Under the pieces are notes generated by a model. That model was not told where the DNA came from, made no database searches, and saw only the letters and a list, made by a program, of their open reading frames with translations. The translations under genes were made by a program, and so were the position numbers. Positions 50,124-59,045 of a stretch of 64,000 nt of DNA are shown here, one piece after another (position 1 is the first letter of the stretch; the number at the start of each line of letters is the position of its first letter). Source of the stretch: Neorhizobium sp. SOG26 (GTDB lineage Bacteria; Pseudomonadota; Alphaproteobacteria; Rhizobiales; Rhizobiaceae); the NCBI RefSeq assembly GCF_003491345.1, contig NZ_CP025512.1, positions 2,525,001 to 2,589,000 of the forward strand. Reading direction: 5' to 3'.

Positions 50124-50473
50124 CAGCCGGCATCCTTCCGCGACGGAGATGCCGCGGGGCCGGTGATGATGGATGTAGTCCCGTTTTTCCGCCGCGGTGC
50201 GCTTTTCAGAGCCCCCTTTAGAAATTCCAGTTCCAGAGCCTGCTTGCCAACCAGCCGCTCGAGGGCGGCGATCCGGGCCTCGTATTCCTGGATGAGATCG
50301 ACCGCCTGCGCATCGTCGTCGAATGCGCCTTGCTCATACTTCTGCACCCAGATGCGGATAAGGTTGCGCGACACGTCGTGGCGTTTTGCCAGACCATGCA
50401 GCGTTTCGCCGGCCAAGAATTCCTGCGCGAGCTGACGTTTGAATTCGACGCTGTGACTGCGGTGTTTTGCCAT
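50123..50473 (-). CDS. IS3-family transposase OrfA (DNA-binding part)
   Basis: 116 residues: an N-terminal helix-turn-helix ([20 protein letters not shown]) that binds the inverted repeats, and a leucine-zipper region ([20 protein letters not shown]) for multimerisation. Its stop overlaps the orfB start. Confidence 0.92.
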   Translation of the reverse strand: MAKHRSHSVEFKRQLAQEFLAGETLHGLAKRHDVSRNLIRIWVQKYEQGAFDDDAQAVDLIQEYEARIAALERLVGKQALELEFLKGALKSAPRRKNGTTSIITGPAASPSRKDAG

Positions 50474-50579
50474 GGGTCTTCTTTCCGAAAACCCGGTAGG
50501 CCGGTCAATTCCTCATCCCGATCTGTCCACCCCAAGGGGCGCACTCCAATAAGGGGTCAACATTCCGCGCCGATTGACA

Positions 50580-52100
50580 GGCGTGCGAGGAAAAACGGTA
50601 TGGAAGAACGTCGCCGACAACTGGCGGTGCCTCGTTTCTGTCCGCGAGGGGAAGAACTGGTCGATCCAAGACATCATTTTCGACGGCGACAGGTACAACC
50701 ATCCTTCGGTAGCCGCTTCAACTGACGCTGTCCGCGGCGATGCGATTATCTTCTGGAACGAAATCTCACCGGTCGAAAAGGCGCTCATCAAGGGTTGCGG
50801 CGTAAAGAACACCAGCCACTACGGGATCGGTATCCAGAACGTCAGCGTAAAGGATCTCGATATCCTTGAGAACTGGGGTTACGACTGCGGCGGTGACTTC
50901 GTCGACATCAAGGCGTTTGCCGCACACCCCAAAGAGAACCTACGCATCATCGGAAACACTGCCCGCAGGATTGGTACGAACTGGCAGGGGCGGCTCGCGG
51001 ACGGCGATGGTCCGCAGGCTGCTTTCGACATCCGCGGCGCTTGCCAGGTGGCGCACAACACGGTTTACGAGCTCGACAGCTACGATGCGTCGCAACTTGG
51101 CAACGATGGCTTCCGCGTCAATGCCGATCTCAACAGCAACGAAAGCCGGAAGGGTGGTGCCCGGTCCATCCTGACGGGGAACCGTGTCATCTCCTCCAAA
51201 CTTTCCAGCGAAGGCTCCGGTGATGTCAAGCGCGTCCGTGGCCTCGTCATCAACGATGAACGGGTAATCGTCCGCGGGCACTACAACCGCAACTGCTATA
51301 TCGGCACCCTCATCGAGAGCGCCGGCGACAGTGTCGCGAACTATGTTGATATTTCCGGCGTCATCAACGAGGCCTGCCGCGGCGCGGCTGCGGGCTCTGG
51401 CATGGGTACGCAGATCGGGAATGGTACGAAAGGGCATAGCATCTACGCTACCAACATCGACTGCGGGACGGGCTTTGTTGCCAACTGCCAGTTGTCCAGC
51501 GGAACGATCATAAATGTCGGGTGCGACCTTGGCCACAGCATGAGCGTGCTGGGGCTTTCTCTGAGCAGCTTCGAGTTCATCAGCATAGACAACGTCTCCC
51601 CGGCCAACATCCCTGGCGCTAGCAATAACAAGCGCGGCGATTTGACCGTTTGGGACAGCATCCAGCCAATCATTAACCTGCGTACAACGTTCAACGGCAA
51701 TTGGACTGCGCCCTTCCTCGCCGGGGCTATCCGGTTCTGGAAAGAAGACACGAGCGGGGCGGGCGCCGGCATGTTCGCCAGCATAGACTATCGCTTCAAC
51801 GCAACTGCCGGTTCAACTGGCGGGTATTATTTCACGTCGGTTGTCGACGGTGCCGTTGCGGACATTGCCTATGTCGGCTTCGATCAGGCTAGGTTTTACA
51901 AGAATGTGCAGGTCGACGGAAACATCACTGTCATCGGCATCCTCTCCGCCAGCGCGAGAGGGTTGAGCCTTGCGGCAGGCAATGTTCCGGCGAGCGCCAG
52001 CGCTCAGGGAATTGCCGGTCAGATCGCGCGCGACGCAAACTTCATCTACGTATGCACAGCTACTGACACATGGAAGAGGGCAGCGCTGTCGACTTGGTGA
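50580..52100 (+). pseudogene. Phage tail-spike (right-handed beta-helix), 5'-truncated by the IS21 element
   Basis: About 506 codons in frame, but no start of its own; the frame is open only to a TTG inside the IS end. The sequence is Gly/Asn/Ile-rich with beta-helix rhythm (NWSIQDIIFDGD, NTVYELDSYDAS, GTIINVGCDLG) and a C-terminal knob rich in aromatic and Gly residues (STGGYYFTSVVDG). Such proteins bind or degrade host surface polysaccharide. The missing N-terminus, perhaps 100 residues or more, would attach it to the tail. It may still be translated as a free domain, but not as a working virion part. Confidence 0.75.
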
Positions 52101-52102
52101 AG

Positions 52103-52306
52103 TTAGTCTTCCAGTGACATCCAACTGGATCTGACGAGCATTATCGAACTCGACGAAGCATTTCGTTTCCGAAGCTCCTCCTCGAGACGCTTCAGCTTCG
52201 TGATCATCTCTTTGTCTTTTTGCATCGCCGCCAGCATGACGCCGATGATGGCCGCCAGCGCGTTCACCTGATGCTGAAGCTCTGTCAGTGCGTGTTCTTC
52301 ATCCAT
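52103..52306 (-). CDS. Hypothetical small coiled-coil protein
   Basis: 67 residues from the ATG at 52306 (MDEEHALTELQHQVNALAAI), with a hydrophobic then charged heptad-like pattern (MITKLKRLEEELRKR). It converges on the tail-spike gene, leaving two bases between stops. Not recognised. Confidence 0.5.
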   Translation of the reverse strand: MDEEHALTELQHQVNALAAIIGVMLAAMQKDKEMITKLKRLEEELRKRNASSSSIMLVRSSWMSLED

Positions 52307-52400
52307 AGGGCTTTTCTTCAAAAAATAATCATTGCATTAAGAGCCGTCCATTAGAATACGTAGATCAACATTACTAGATCGCGGAGACGGCAGGGTGACC

Positions 52401-54983
52401 ATGATGGGGCGCGTAAGCCAAGATGATATCAAGCTGGTCAAGGCTTCGGGCCTTTTTGACGAGCAGTGGTATCTAGAAAAATATCGAGACGTCGCGATGC
52501 TAGGCATGGACCCGGTCGAGCACTATCTGTGGCTCGGGTGGAAGCTGGGGAGAGACCCCAGCTTAAAATTCTCTACGGCTCAATACTTACTGACTAACCC
52601 AGATGTCGGGCGTTCAGCCATGAACCCCCTTCTCCACTTCTTGAGGCATGGGAAAAATGAAGGGCGAACGGCGGGCGAAGAGACCGTGGTCAGGACATCG
52701 TGGAGCAAAAGCAAACGCGTAGCTATCTTTGCCTCCTTCTCCGCCAAAGGTAAGATCGAAGACTACGTGAAGACGTATCTCCGCCACTTGTCCGATGTCT
52801 GTGAACGAGTGGTGGTGGTGTGCGACAATGACCTTCGGGGCGAGGACATGGTGTTCCTCACTGGCCGAGGGTATCACGTCATCACCGGCCGGCACGGCGA
52901 ATATGATTTTGGCTCTTTCAAGCGCGGAATTTCGCTTGCCAGGGAGCAAGGGCTCCTTGATCAAGCAGACGAGCTAATTCTGTGTAATGATAGTTGCTAC
53001 GCTGTGAAAGATTTCTCGGACGTGTTTCGTGAGATGGGAGGGCGCGGCATAGACTTCTGGGGAATAACTCAAAACGACGAGTTCCGCCCTCACATCCAGA
53101 GCTTCTTTGTTTCGTTCTCTCGTCGGGTGTTCAACCATCCGTCCTTCGCCGCCTTCTTCTCGGCCGTTGAGGCAAAGCCGGACGTGTCTCAGGTCGTGCT
53201 TTCCTATGAAACGCGCATGACTGCCTACTTCAACGCGCTCGGCTTCACTTGGGACACGTTCATCAATGCGAAAACCCCTGGGTATCTTGCGCATGTGAAT
53301 ACGAAAAAGAACATAACCCAGCGGCCGCTATTCCTTCTGGACTCGGGCTGCCCTCTGGTGAAGGTAAAGGCGCTGAACAAACCTTTCGCGAACCACGACG
53401 GCATCCGGTCAACATTTGCCGCGGTCGGCAAGATAAACTCTTTCAGTCAATCCGAGATACTGCAACACCTGGAGGACCTAAAGGGCATTATCGACGCTTC
53501 GAATGACATCATGTTCTCTCTGGTCATGCCGTTTTACAACCGGTCGACTGTGATCCGCAGGGCCATTGACTCGGTTCTTTCGCAGACGCACCAGAGCTTC
53601 GAACTGATCCTGGTAGACGATGGGTCTGACGACGGCACTGCCGATATGGTCAGGGACGCATATAAAAGCGAAATCGAACGTGGCCGGCTTATTTTACTCG
53701 ATAGCGAAGGCCGCAAAGGCGTGTCAGCCGCTCGCAACCGGGGCCTTGCAAGAGCAACATCGCCGTGGATCGGCTATGTGGACTCTGACAACCTAATCGT
53801 GCCGGAGTTCCTGGAAGTATTCTCCCTGTTGATCCAGGCACATCCGAAACACCAGTTCTTCTATTGCTGGCACAGAAACGTATCGACCGGAGAGATCGGC
53901 GGAGGGCACTACAACCGCGCTCAACTCCTCGACGGGAACTTCATTGACCTTGGGGCTATCGTGCATTCGAGGAAGCTGTTTGAGCAGAGGGGCGGGTTTG
54001 ACGAGAGTTTGAAGAGATTGGTCGATTGGGATTTAATCATCCGTTATACCCACGAACTTCAACCAGTCTGCATCGGGGCGCCGATGTTGCTTTATTCTGA
54101 CGATCAGAGTGATGCGTCACGGATCAGCGTCAGGGAGTCCATGGACGACGCCCGGATTGCCATCAGGCGAAAATACAAGATGCACTTCCGGGTCACGACT
54201 ATCATCCCGACATATAACCACGAGCGCTTCATCGAAGCCGCCATCGAAAGCGCCGTGGCTCAGACAGGCCATATCGTCCACACCGTTCTGGTGTATGACG
54301 ACGGCTCTACAGATGGCACGCGAGATATCATCAAGAAGATGGTGGAGAAGTATCCGAAGATCGTTCGGGACATCTCGCGCGGCGACAATCGCGGCATCTC
54401 CGAGACGTTCAAATACTGCATCAAAAAGGCTGTGGGAGACTTCACCGCCATCCTTGAGGGTGATGATGTCTGGACGGACAACGAGAAGATATGGAAGCAG
54501 ATCAACTTCCTTTTGGAGAATCCGCAGTGCTCCATGGTCTTCTCTAAAATTCTCGTTAAGGAGCTACCGAGCGGCAAGGAACGTACGCTAGAACGTCAGG
54601 AAAAACTAGTTAAGTCGATCCTCGATGGCGGTGACTTCCTGGCCGAGCCTACGATGAACCTGATCGCTAATTTCTCAAGTTGCCTTTTCAAGGGTGCGCT
54701 CTTGCGTTCGGTCCCTGAAAGGCTTTTCGAGGGGCGCTTCAACGAAATTGCTCTAGCCTTCTTCATGGAGCGCCACGGTCCGATTGGCTTCCTGAACGAG
54801 GCTCTAAGTATCTACCACCAGCACCCGCAAGGCGTCTGGACTGGCAGCTCGAAGGCGGAGCAGTTGCGAAGCGGTAGGAGAACGCGCGAAATGGTGATGG
54901 ATGTCGCACGAGACATCTACCAGCCAGCAATCGCGGACATCATCCACAGCCGGTACAGACCCCGATTGGAGGCGGCAAGTTAG
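52401..54983 (+). CDS. Multidomain glycosyltransferase (RgpF-like plus two GT2 domains)
   Basis: 860 residues, three parts. About 15-90: a tandem motif of surface-glycan enzymes (DEQWYLEKYRDVAMLGMDPV, HYLWLGWKLGRDPS). About 100-340: a rhamnan-synthesis F-like domain (VVVCDNDLRGEDM, ELILCNDSCYAV). About 370-590 and 600-800: two GT2 domains, with the nucleotide-sugar motifs VDDGSDDGTA and YDDGSTDGTR and acidic EGDDVW. It probably builds or modifies an O-antigen or capsule chain in the cytosol. I chose the ATG at 52401, five bases after AGGGTG; a GTG at 52395 is possible. The segment is richer in A/T than the chromosome, consistent with separate acquisition. Confidence 0.88.
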   Translation: MMGRVSQDDIKLVKASGLFDEQWYLEKYRDVAMLGMDPVEHYLWLGWKLGRDPSLKFSTAQYLLTNPDVGRSAMNPLLHFLRHGKNEGRTAGEETVVRTSWSKSKRVAIFASFSAKGKIEDYVKTYLRHLSDVCERVVVVCDNDLRGEDMVFLTGRGYHVITGRHGEYDFGSFKRGISLAREQGLLDQADELILCNDSCYAVKDFSDVFREMGGRGIDFWGITQNDEFRPHIQSFFVSFSRRVFNHPSFAAFFSAVEAKPDVSQVVLSYETRMTAYFNALGFTWDTFINAKTPGYLAHVNTKKNITQRPLFLLDSGCPLVKVKALNKPFANHDGIRSTFAAVGKINSFSQSEILQHLEDLKGIIDASNDIMFSLVMPFYNRSTVIRRAIDSVLSQTHQSFELILVDDGSDDGTADMVRDAYKSEIERGRLILLDSEGRKGVSAARNRGLARATSPWIGYVDSDNLIVPEFLEVFSLLIQAHPKHQFFYCWHRNVSTGEIGGGHYNRAQLLDGNFIDLGAIVHSRKLFEQRGGFDESLKRLVDWDLIIRYTHELQPVCIGAPMLLYSDDQSDASRISVRESMDDARIAIRRKYKMHFRVTTIIPTYNHERFIEAAIESAVAQTGHIVHTVLVYDDGSTDGTRDIIKKMVEKYPKIVRDISRGDNRGISETFKYCIKKAVGDFTAILEGDDVWTDNEKIWKQINFLLENPQCSMVFSKILVKELPSGKERTLERQEKLVKSILDGGDFLAEPTMNLIANFSSCLFKGALLRSVPERLFEGRFNEIALAFFMERHGPIGFLNEALSIYHQHPQGVWTGSSKAEQLRSGRRTREMVMDVARDIYQPAIADIIHSRYRPRLEAAS

Positions 54984-55060
54984 CCGCAGGTCACTACTAG
55001 TTAGTTAAGTAATGAAATGCCGCTCAGCATACAAAATCTTTACAGCACCTGATCGATTCT

Positions 55061-55933
55061 TCATTTGTACCGGCGTTTTTCAGCGTGCCCAAAGTGCAGA
55101 TAATGCTTGCGCGGGTTAATCCCCACGTTTCTGACGTCGAGATGGATCGACAGGTAGAGATCATCATCGAAATCACGTGGCACCCTGACCGGTATATCTA
55201 GTACCGGCCATGTGAACATGGAGTTGTCCTGAAGGTGTTCGTGGATGCTGGTGAAGCGCAGGTCCAGAAGCCAAGCTACGAAGTTCCATGAAAGTTGGTC
55301 TCGCTTCGAGAAGCGTAGAATTTGGCTATGCCATTCGGTCATCGCGCGTATGACAGCTGGATCTGAGTGCTTGCGGAGGATGAACGTACCTGCGTTCAAG
55401 CCAAACTTCTCCGGGAACCCCGCTTGCCGGTATATGTTTAACTGCTCCGCGATGATCGCCGGACTGTCCAGGCTCATGCTGATCACGGCTTCAGCCTCTT
55501 TATAGAGGCAATCGCGGTGAGGGTGCCGTAACATCGCAAGTTTATGGCTGCTCAAACGACGAAATATGGCTGACGGGTCAACCTTCAGCTTCACAGTGTT
55601 ATCGATGTAAAGGCTTTCCTCGTAGTCGGCCAGATACACGTGGGGAAGGTGTTTGTAACGCTTAGAAAGCCGCGACGGATCAAGCGTTGGATCTTTTATG
55701 AGGATGGGGCGCCACGTTTCGCTCCGGAGCTCAGGATCATCCGTGAATACGACATAGTCGACGTTCGGATCGCTATAATCTCGGTCAGCAAAATGTTCCG
55801 AGTAGCCGAACATGCATGTGTAGATGACTTTCCTATTCCTTGGCTTTTGCCGTGGGCGGATCAGTCGGGACGCTAGCGGTCTGAGAGTCTTCAAAGGCGT
55901 CTCCAAATTGTCATGCCTATTGAAGCCTCTCAC
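55061..55933 (-). CDS. DUF616 family glycosyltransferase-like protein
   Basis: 290 residues. The family pattern is visible: YTCMFGYSEHF near residue 38, DYVVFTDDP, YKHLPHVYLADYEESLYIDN, and NAGTFILRKH. DUF616 proteins are predicted nucleotide-sugar transferases; the plant members act on cell-wall glycans. The start is a GTG at 55933 without a good ribosome site. It converges on the multidomain glycosyltransferase and follows the ABC-2 permease on the same strand, forming one glycan-modification group. Confidence 0.82.
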   Translation of the reverse strand: MRGFNRHDNLETPLKTLRPLASRLIRPRQKPRNRKVIYTCMFGYSEHFADRDYSDPNVDYVVFTDDPELRSETWRPILIKDPTLDPSRLSKRYKHLPHVYLADYEESLYIDNTVKLKVDPSAIFRRLSSHKLAMLRHPHRDCLYKEAEAVISMSLDSPAIIAEQLNIYRQAGFPEKFGLNAGTFILRKHSDPAVIRAMTEWHSQILRFSKRDQLSWNFVAWLLDLRFTSIHEHLQDNSMFTWPVLDIPVRVPRDFDDDLYLSIHLDVRNVGINPRKHYLHFGHAEKRRYK

Positions 55934-56001
55934 GAGGGTATAATCCCGTCAATGACGTGGCATCCGATCCGAGGTATCGTAAGCACCCGAGGTTCTTTCT
56001 A

Positions 56002-56811
56002 TTACCCATCCATAAGGCGACGTCTCGCGACTCGTTCAAAGCCAAGTCCGCAGAAGAGGAACCCCAGCCCGGTCCAGAGGACGTATGCCTTGTCCAGAAC
56101 CTTGTCGCTATAGGTCGGATAGTAGGCGGTGCGCATCCACTCCACGCAATGCAGCACAGGGTTCCATGAAAGGGCGTAAGCCACCTGTTCAGGTAGCTTT
56201 GACACAACAAAAAGGGTTCCGGAACCGATGTACAGCACCAGGCAGATGATTATCCAGGCGATTGTGAAGAATGGCGAAATCACAGCAAGGGAAGCAACCA
56301 ACACACCAGCTCCCAGCCCCAAAAACAGCGCGGCGAGATAAGCCGAAACGGCGGACTGCACGTCAGAGGGCCAGGGGTCGTCGCCAAGAACGAGCAGGAC
56401 ACCGATCATGAAGACCAGCGTCAGAATACCCCCGATGGCCTCCAGGTATGCCCTGGCGAAGACGATATCGAGGAGCCTGACTATCGGGAAGGACATCATC
56501 TGGCGGTTATTGACTACTGAAACAGCCATGTAGCGAGAGACATACGAAAACAGGAGCGTCGGCACCAGGCCTGTCGCGAAGAACACGTTCAGGCTCTCAC
56601 CATAGGGCGCGCGCCGGCCGGTGAAATTATAGATGGCCAGGAGCACAAGCATATGCACCAGGGGCCAGAGAGACGTAACAAAAAACCCCAGGCCGTGATT
56701 AAAAAACCGGGTCCGGATGTCTCTCAGAACGACCGCCGTCATCACATGGTACTTCTGGGAGAACGCTTGCCGCAGGGTATTCGCACCCTTCTTGTGTGCC
56801 AGTGCCGTCAT
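56002..56811 (-). CDS. ABC-2 type polysaccharide export permease (KpsM/Wzm-like)
   Basis: 269 residues with about six membrane segments in the ABC-2 pattern: an amphipathic start (VVLRDIRTRFFNHGLGFF), FATGLVPTLLFSYVSRYM, and a conserved NPVLHCVEWMRTAYYP end. Such permeases export O-antigen or capsule, together with an ATPase (KpsT/Wzt). No ATPase gene is in the window, so it may borrow a host partner. First gene before the DUF616 gene, 68 bases upstream of it. Confidence 0.88.
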   Translation of the reverse strand: MTALAHKKGANTLRQAFSQKYHVMTAVVLRDIRTRFFNHGLGFFVTSLWPLVHMLVLLAIYNFTGRRAPYGESLNVFFATGLVPTLLFSYVSRYMAVSVVNNRQMMSFPIVRLLDIVFARAYLEAIGGILTLVFMIGVLLVLGDDPWPSDVQSAVSAYLAALFLGLGAGVLVASLAVISPFFTIAWIIICLVLYIGSGTLFVVSKLPEQVAYALSWNPVLHCVEWMRTAYYPTYSDKVLDKAYVLWTGLGFLFCGLGFERVARRRLMDG

Positions 56812-57170
56812 AGACCATTCCGTCTTGCCTGATCGAGGGGCCTCCGTCGAAGGGTGACCGCCCGCTGCGTATCCGTTACCCGTTTGTCATGAATATGAAC
56901 AGCATCTTCATAGGGGCGGCGAATTTCAATAGGGCCGTCGCTGCGACCTGCCCAACGGTACCCATGCTCGCATTGGAGGTGACCGCGGGTATTTTCCTGT
57001 TGCCGGTCGCCGTCCTGGCTTCGGCGTTCGGCTATCTTGATGTTTCGTTGATCATCCTGTCCGGAGGGGTTTCGCCATAGGCCACGGCGTGCTGCATCGG
57101 GTGCAGCGACGGGTGAAACAAGCCCGGAAGGATGAGGGTGACCGATAAACCATCCTGCTCAAAGTAGAGT
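56812..57170. other. Gap between the glycan cargo and the small genes before the lysis cassette
   Basis: No gene supported. A 63-codon plus-strand frame at 56889-57080 is hydrophobic but lacks a ribosome site. A small hairpin (TGCTGCATCGGGTGCAGC) lies near 57091. The promoter for the permease-DUF616 pair should lie just right of 56811. Confidence 0.35.
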
Positions 57171-57386
57171 TCAGGATTGGCGGCGCGACAGGAAGTCCAC
57201 GGTGCCGGTGCTAGCCTCCAGCTGCTCCACTCCGAGCGGCGTTAAGCGCGGCGGTTCCTCTGGGGTGCAGAACCCGAAGGCGGTCAGTTGCATCAAGCAG
57301 ATCATCTGAACGACGCCGGTTCGCCGCGGGACCTGGCCGGCAACCATGCGTAACGTTTCGATCTCTTCGGGAATCAACTCAGTCAT
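57171..57386 (-). CDS. Hypothetical small protein, possible winged-helix
   Basis: 71 residues from the ATG at 57386 (MTELIPEEIETLRMVAGQ), with GGAGG five bases upstream. Alternating helix pattern with RLTPLGVEQLEA near the end, as in winged-helix folds. Not recognised; sits beside a small membrane protein gene on the same strand. Confidence 0.5.
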   Translation of the reverse strand: MTELIPEEIETLRMVAGQVPRRTGVVQMICLMQLTAFGFCTPEEPPRLTPLGVEQLEASTGTVDFLSRRQS

Positions 57387-57482
57387 CAGTTCCTCCACGG
57401 CCTAGATAGGCTCGCGGCGACCCCAGTCAATTCCACATCATCGGAGAACATCATGAACGTCACCGTACAAGCGGTGCAGCGG

Positions 57483-57707
57483 TCAATGGTGGGCGAGGGT
57501 GAATCGCTGCTTGCGCCTATGCACGAGCGGTGTCTTGCGACGCTGCATGATCTGGGTACGGCGAGCTTCGTAAGAAGAGAGTGCGGTTTCCTCTTCGAAC
57601 TGCCGCTGATAAGCGCGGGACCGGAGCCAGATCGATGCCCCAACCATCAGCACAAGCGCGGCAATAGCGCCTGCGAACACTGAAAGTACGACGAGCAACG
57701 TAGTCAT
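57483..57707 (-). CDS. Hypothetical small membrane protein
   Basis: 74 residues from the ATG at 57707 (MTTLLVVLSVFAGAIAALVL): one N-terminal membrane helix, then a charged helical tail. AGGTGG precedes the start by five bases. A plus-strand frame at 57453-57683 with a good GGAG overlaps it almost fully; I prefer the minus strand because its product is the more protein-like. Given its place before the endolysin, a holin-like role is possible but not shown. Confidence 0.45.
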   Translation of the reverse strand: MTTLLVVLSVFAGAIAALVLMVGASIWLRSRAYQRQFEEETALSSYEARRTQIMQRRKTPLVHRRKQRFTLAHH

Positions 57708-57809
57708 AGGCTCCACCTGGGATTTGTCTCGTCATCTAACAATACCAAACACGCCGTTTTGTTCACGGCAGCACTTCTATCCTGCCTCTACATCTAAAGG
57801 ACGAACATC

Positions 57810-58802
57810 ATGACTGTGCCCATCACGGCGCAGCAAATCCGCACGGCTTCCAAGGCCGCGGGGAGTGCTGCCAACCTGCAATCTGTTTTGACCTCTCTCG
57901 ATCGATACGGTGCCGATGTTGGCCTCGATCGCCTGCACCGCCTGGTTCACTACCTCGCGCAGCTCATGCACGAGAGCGGGAGCTTCAAGTTCGACAAGGA
58001 GATCTGGGGCCCGACGCCAGCGCAACAGCGGTACGATACGCGCACCGATCTCGGCAACACGCCTGAGAAGGATGGCGACGGATTCCTGTACCGTGGCCGT
58101 GGCGCGATCCAGATCACCGGCAAGTCGAACTACACGCAGTTCCGCGATTGGTGCCGAAAGAAGGGCTATAACCCGCCTGACTTCGTGGCTCAGCCGGACT
58201 TGGTGAACACCGACCCGTGGGAAGGGCTTGTTCCGATCTGGTATTGGACGACGCGCAACCTCAACACCTGGGCTGACCAGAACGACATCGAGACGATCAC
58301 CAAAAAGATCAACGGCGGCAAAAACGGCCTTGCTGACCGGATCGACTATTACGGCCGGCTGGCGCTGGTCGTTTGCGGCTACTCGCCCGACGCCTCTGGC
58401 GCCAAGGCATTCCAGCGCGCTGCAGGGTTCGTTGGTGACGCTGTTGACGGCGACGTAGGCCCAAAGACACGCGCGGCGCTGCACAAGGCGCTACTGGCCC
58501 GATCTGCGGTCTCTGGAGCGGAGGAAGTCCGTTCGGCTCCGGTGGTAGAGGAAACCACGGTTGAAAAGCCGGTCGTTCCGGAGACGGTCGAAAAGCAGGT
58601 GAAGAAGAAGTTCAACCTGTTCGGCTGGGTGAGCGCGATCTTCTCGGGCGGCGGTCTCGGCGCCCTTGGTCTTGCCGGCATGAACTGGCAGGCGATCGTC
58701 GCGCTCGGGGGCGTGGTCATCATCGCCTTCGTGGTGGTCATCCTGCTGCGCCAGAAGATCATCGCAGCCATCAGGGATGTCCGCCACGCGGTGGAGGAAT
58801 AG
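57810..58802 (+). CDS. GH19-family endolysin with C-terminal membrane segment
   Basis: Predicted phage lysozyme/chitinase-like muramidase that cuts peptidoglycan for host lysis. 330 residues: the GH19 domain is at about 1-200, with the catalytic Glu in LAQLMHESGSFKF and the GRGAIQITGKSNYTQF motif. A short peptidoglycan-binding-like segment follows (AAGFVGDAVDGDVGPKTRAAL), then a linker rich in Val/Glu/Pro and a hydrophobic end (about 275-315). The terminal membrane anchor is unusual and may hold the enzyme until lysis. AAAGGA lies eight bases before the ATG. The spanin gene follows directly. Confidence 0.9.
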   Translation: MTVPITAQQIRTASKAAGSAANLQSVLTSLDRYGADVGLDRLHRLVHYLAQLMHESGSFKFDKEIWGPTPAQQRYDTRTDLGNTPEKDGDGFLYRGRGAIQITGKSNYTQFRDWCRKKGYNPPDFVAQPDLVNTDPWEGLVPIWYWTTRNLNTWADQNDIETITKKINGGKNGLADRIDYYGRLALVVCGYSPDASGAKAFQRAAGFVGDAVDGDVGPKTRAALHKALLARSAVSGAEEVRSAPVVEETTVEKPVVPETVEKQVKKKFNLFGWVSAIFSGGGLGALGLAGMNWQAIVALGGVVIIAFVVVILLRQKIIAAIRDVRHAVEE

Positions 58803-59045
58803 ATGCTCTCCACGCCTCGCATCACCGGCCTGTTGGCCATCATCGCCATCTTGAGCCTCGTCGTCCTCTGGATCTATCGCGAGGGCGGCGAGGACGTTCG
58901 CAACTCCATCGAAAGGCAGAACAATGAAGCCGGTGACCTCTCCGATCGTGCTCGCATCGAGTTTGACATGTGCCTTGATAGCGGCGGGGTGTGGAGCAAC
59001 AGCACCCGCAAGTGCGCCAGGCCTCCGGCGCGTCGTGGGAACTGA
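58803..59045 (+). CDS. Rz-like inner-membrane spanin (i-spanin)
   Basis: 80 residues beginning directly after the endolysin stop. An N-terminal membrane anchor (ITGLLAIIAILSLVVLWIY, about 7-25) is followed by a periplasmic helix and two Cys (MCLDSGG, RKC). The role as i-spanin is inferred from position, topology and the overlapping lipoprotein gene in another frame. Confidence 0.65.
   Translation: MLSTPRITGLLAIIAILSLVVLWIYREGGEDVRNSIERQNNEAGDLSDRARIEFDMCLDSGGVWSNSTRKCARPPARRGN

Larger units (their letters stand above)
49297..50548 (-). mobile_element. IS3-family element nested in the IS21 right end
   Basis: 1252 bp bounded by perfect 25-bp inverted repeats (TGGAGTGCGCCCCTTGGGGT, then GGACA; 49297-49321 and 50524-50548) and flanked by a 3-bp target duplication ATA (49294-49296 and 50549-50551). 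It contains overlapping orfA and orfB, both intact. It lies between the inner and outer terminal repeats of the IS21 element, so it arrived later. Confidence 0.94.
46844..50579 (+). mobile_element. IS21-family element, interrupted by an IS3-family element
   Basis: Carries istA and istB and ends in paired 22-bp repeats. The outer pair is 46848-46869 with 50553-50574, and the inner pair is 46881-46902 with 49274-49295, each pair largely complementary. Without the nested IS3 (1252 bp plus one 3-bp target copy) it is about 2.48 kb, a normal IS21 size. The exact tips (about 46844 and 50579) are uncertain by a few bases and no clean target duplication is visible. Confidence 0.85.

Noticed and set aside
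56889..57080. Hydrophobic 63-codon plus-strand frame
   Set aside because: No ribosome site and no conserved feature; I could not support it as a gene.
57453..57683. Plus-strand 76-codon frame with a good GGAG
   Set aside because: Overlaps a more protein-like minus-strand membrane protein; product has no recognisable pattern. Left as an alternative.
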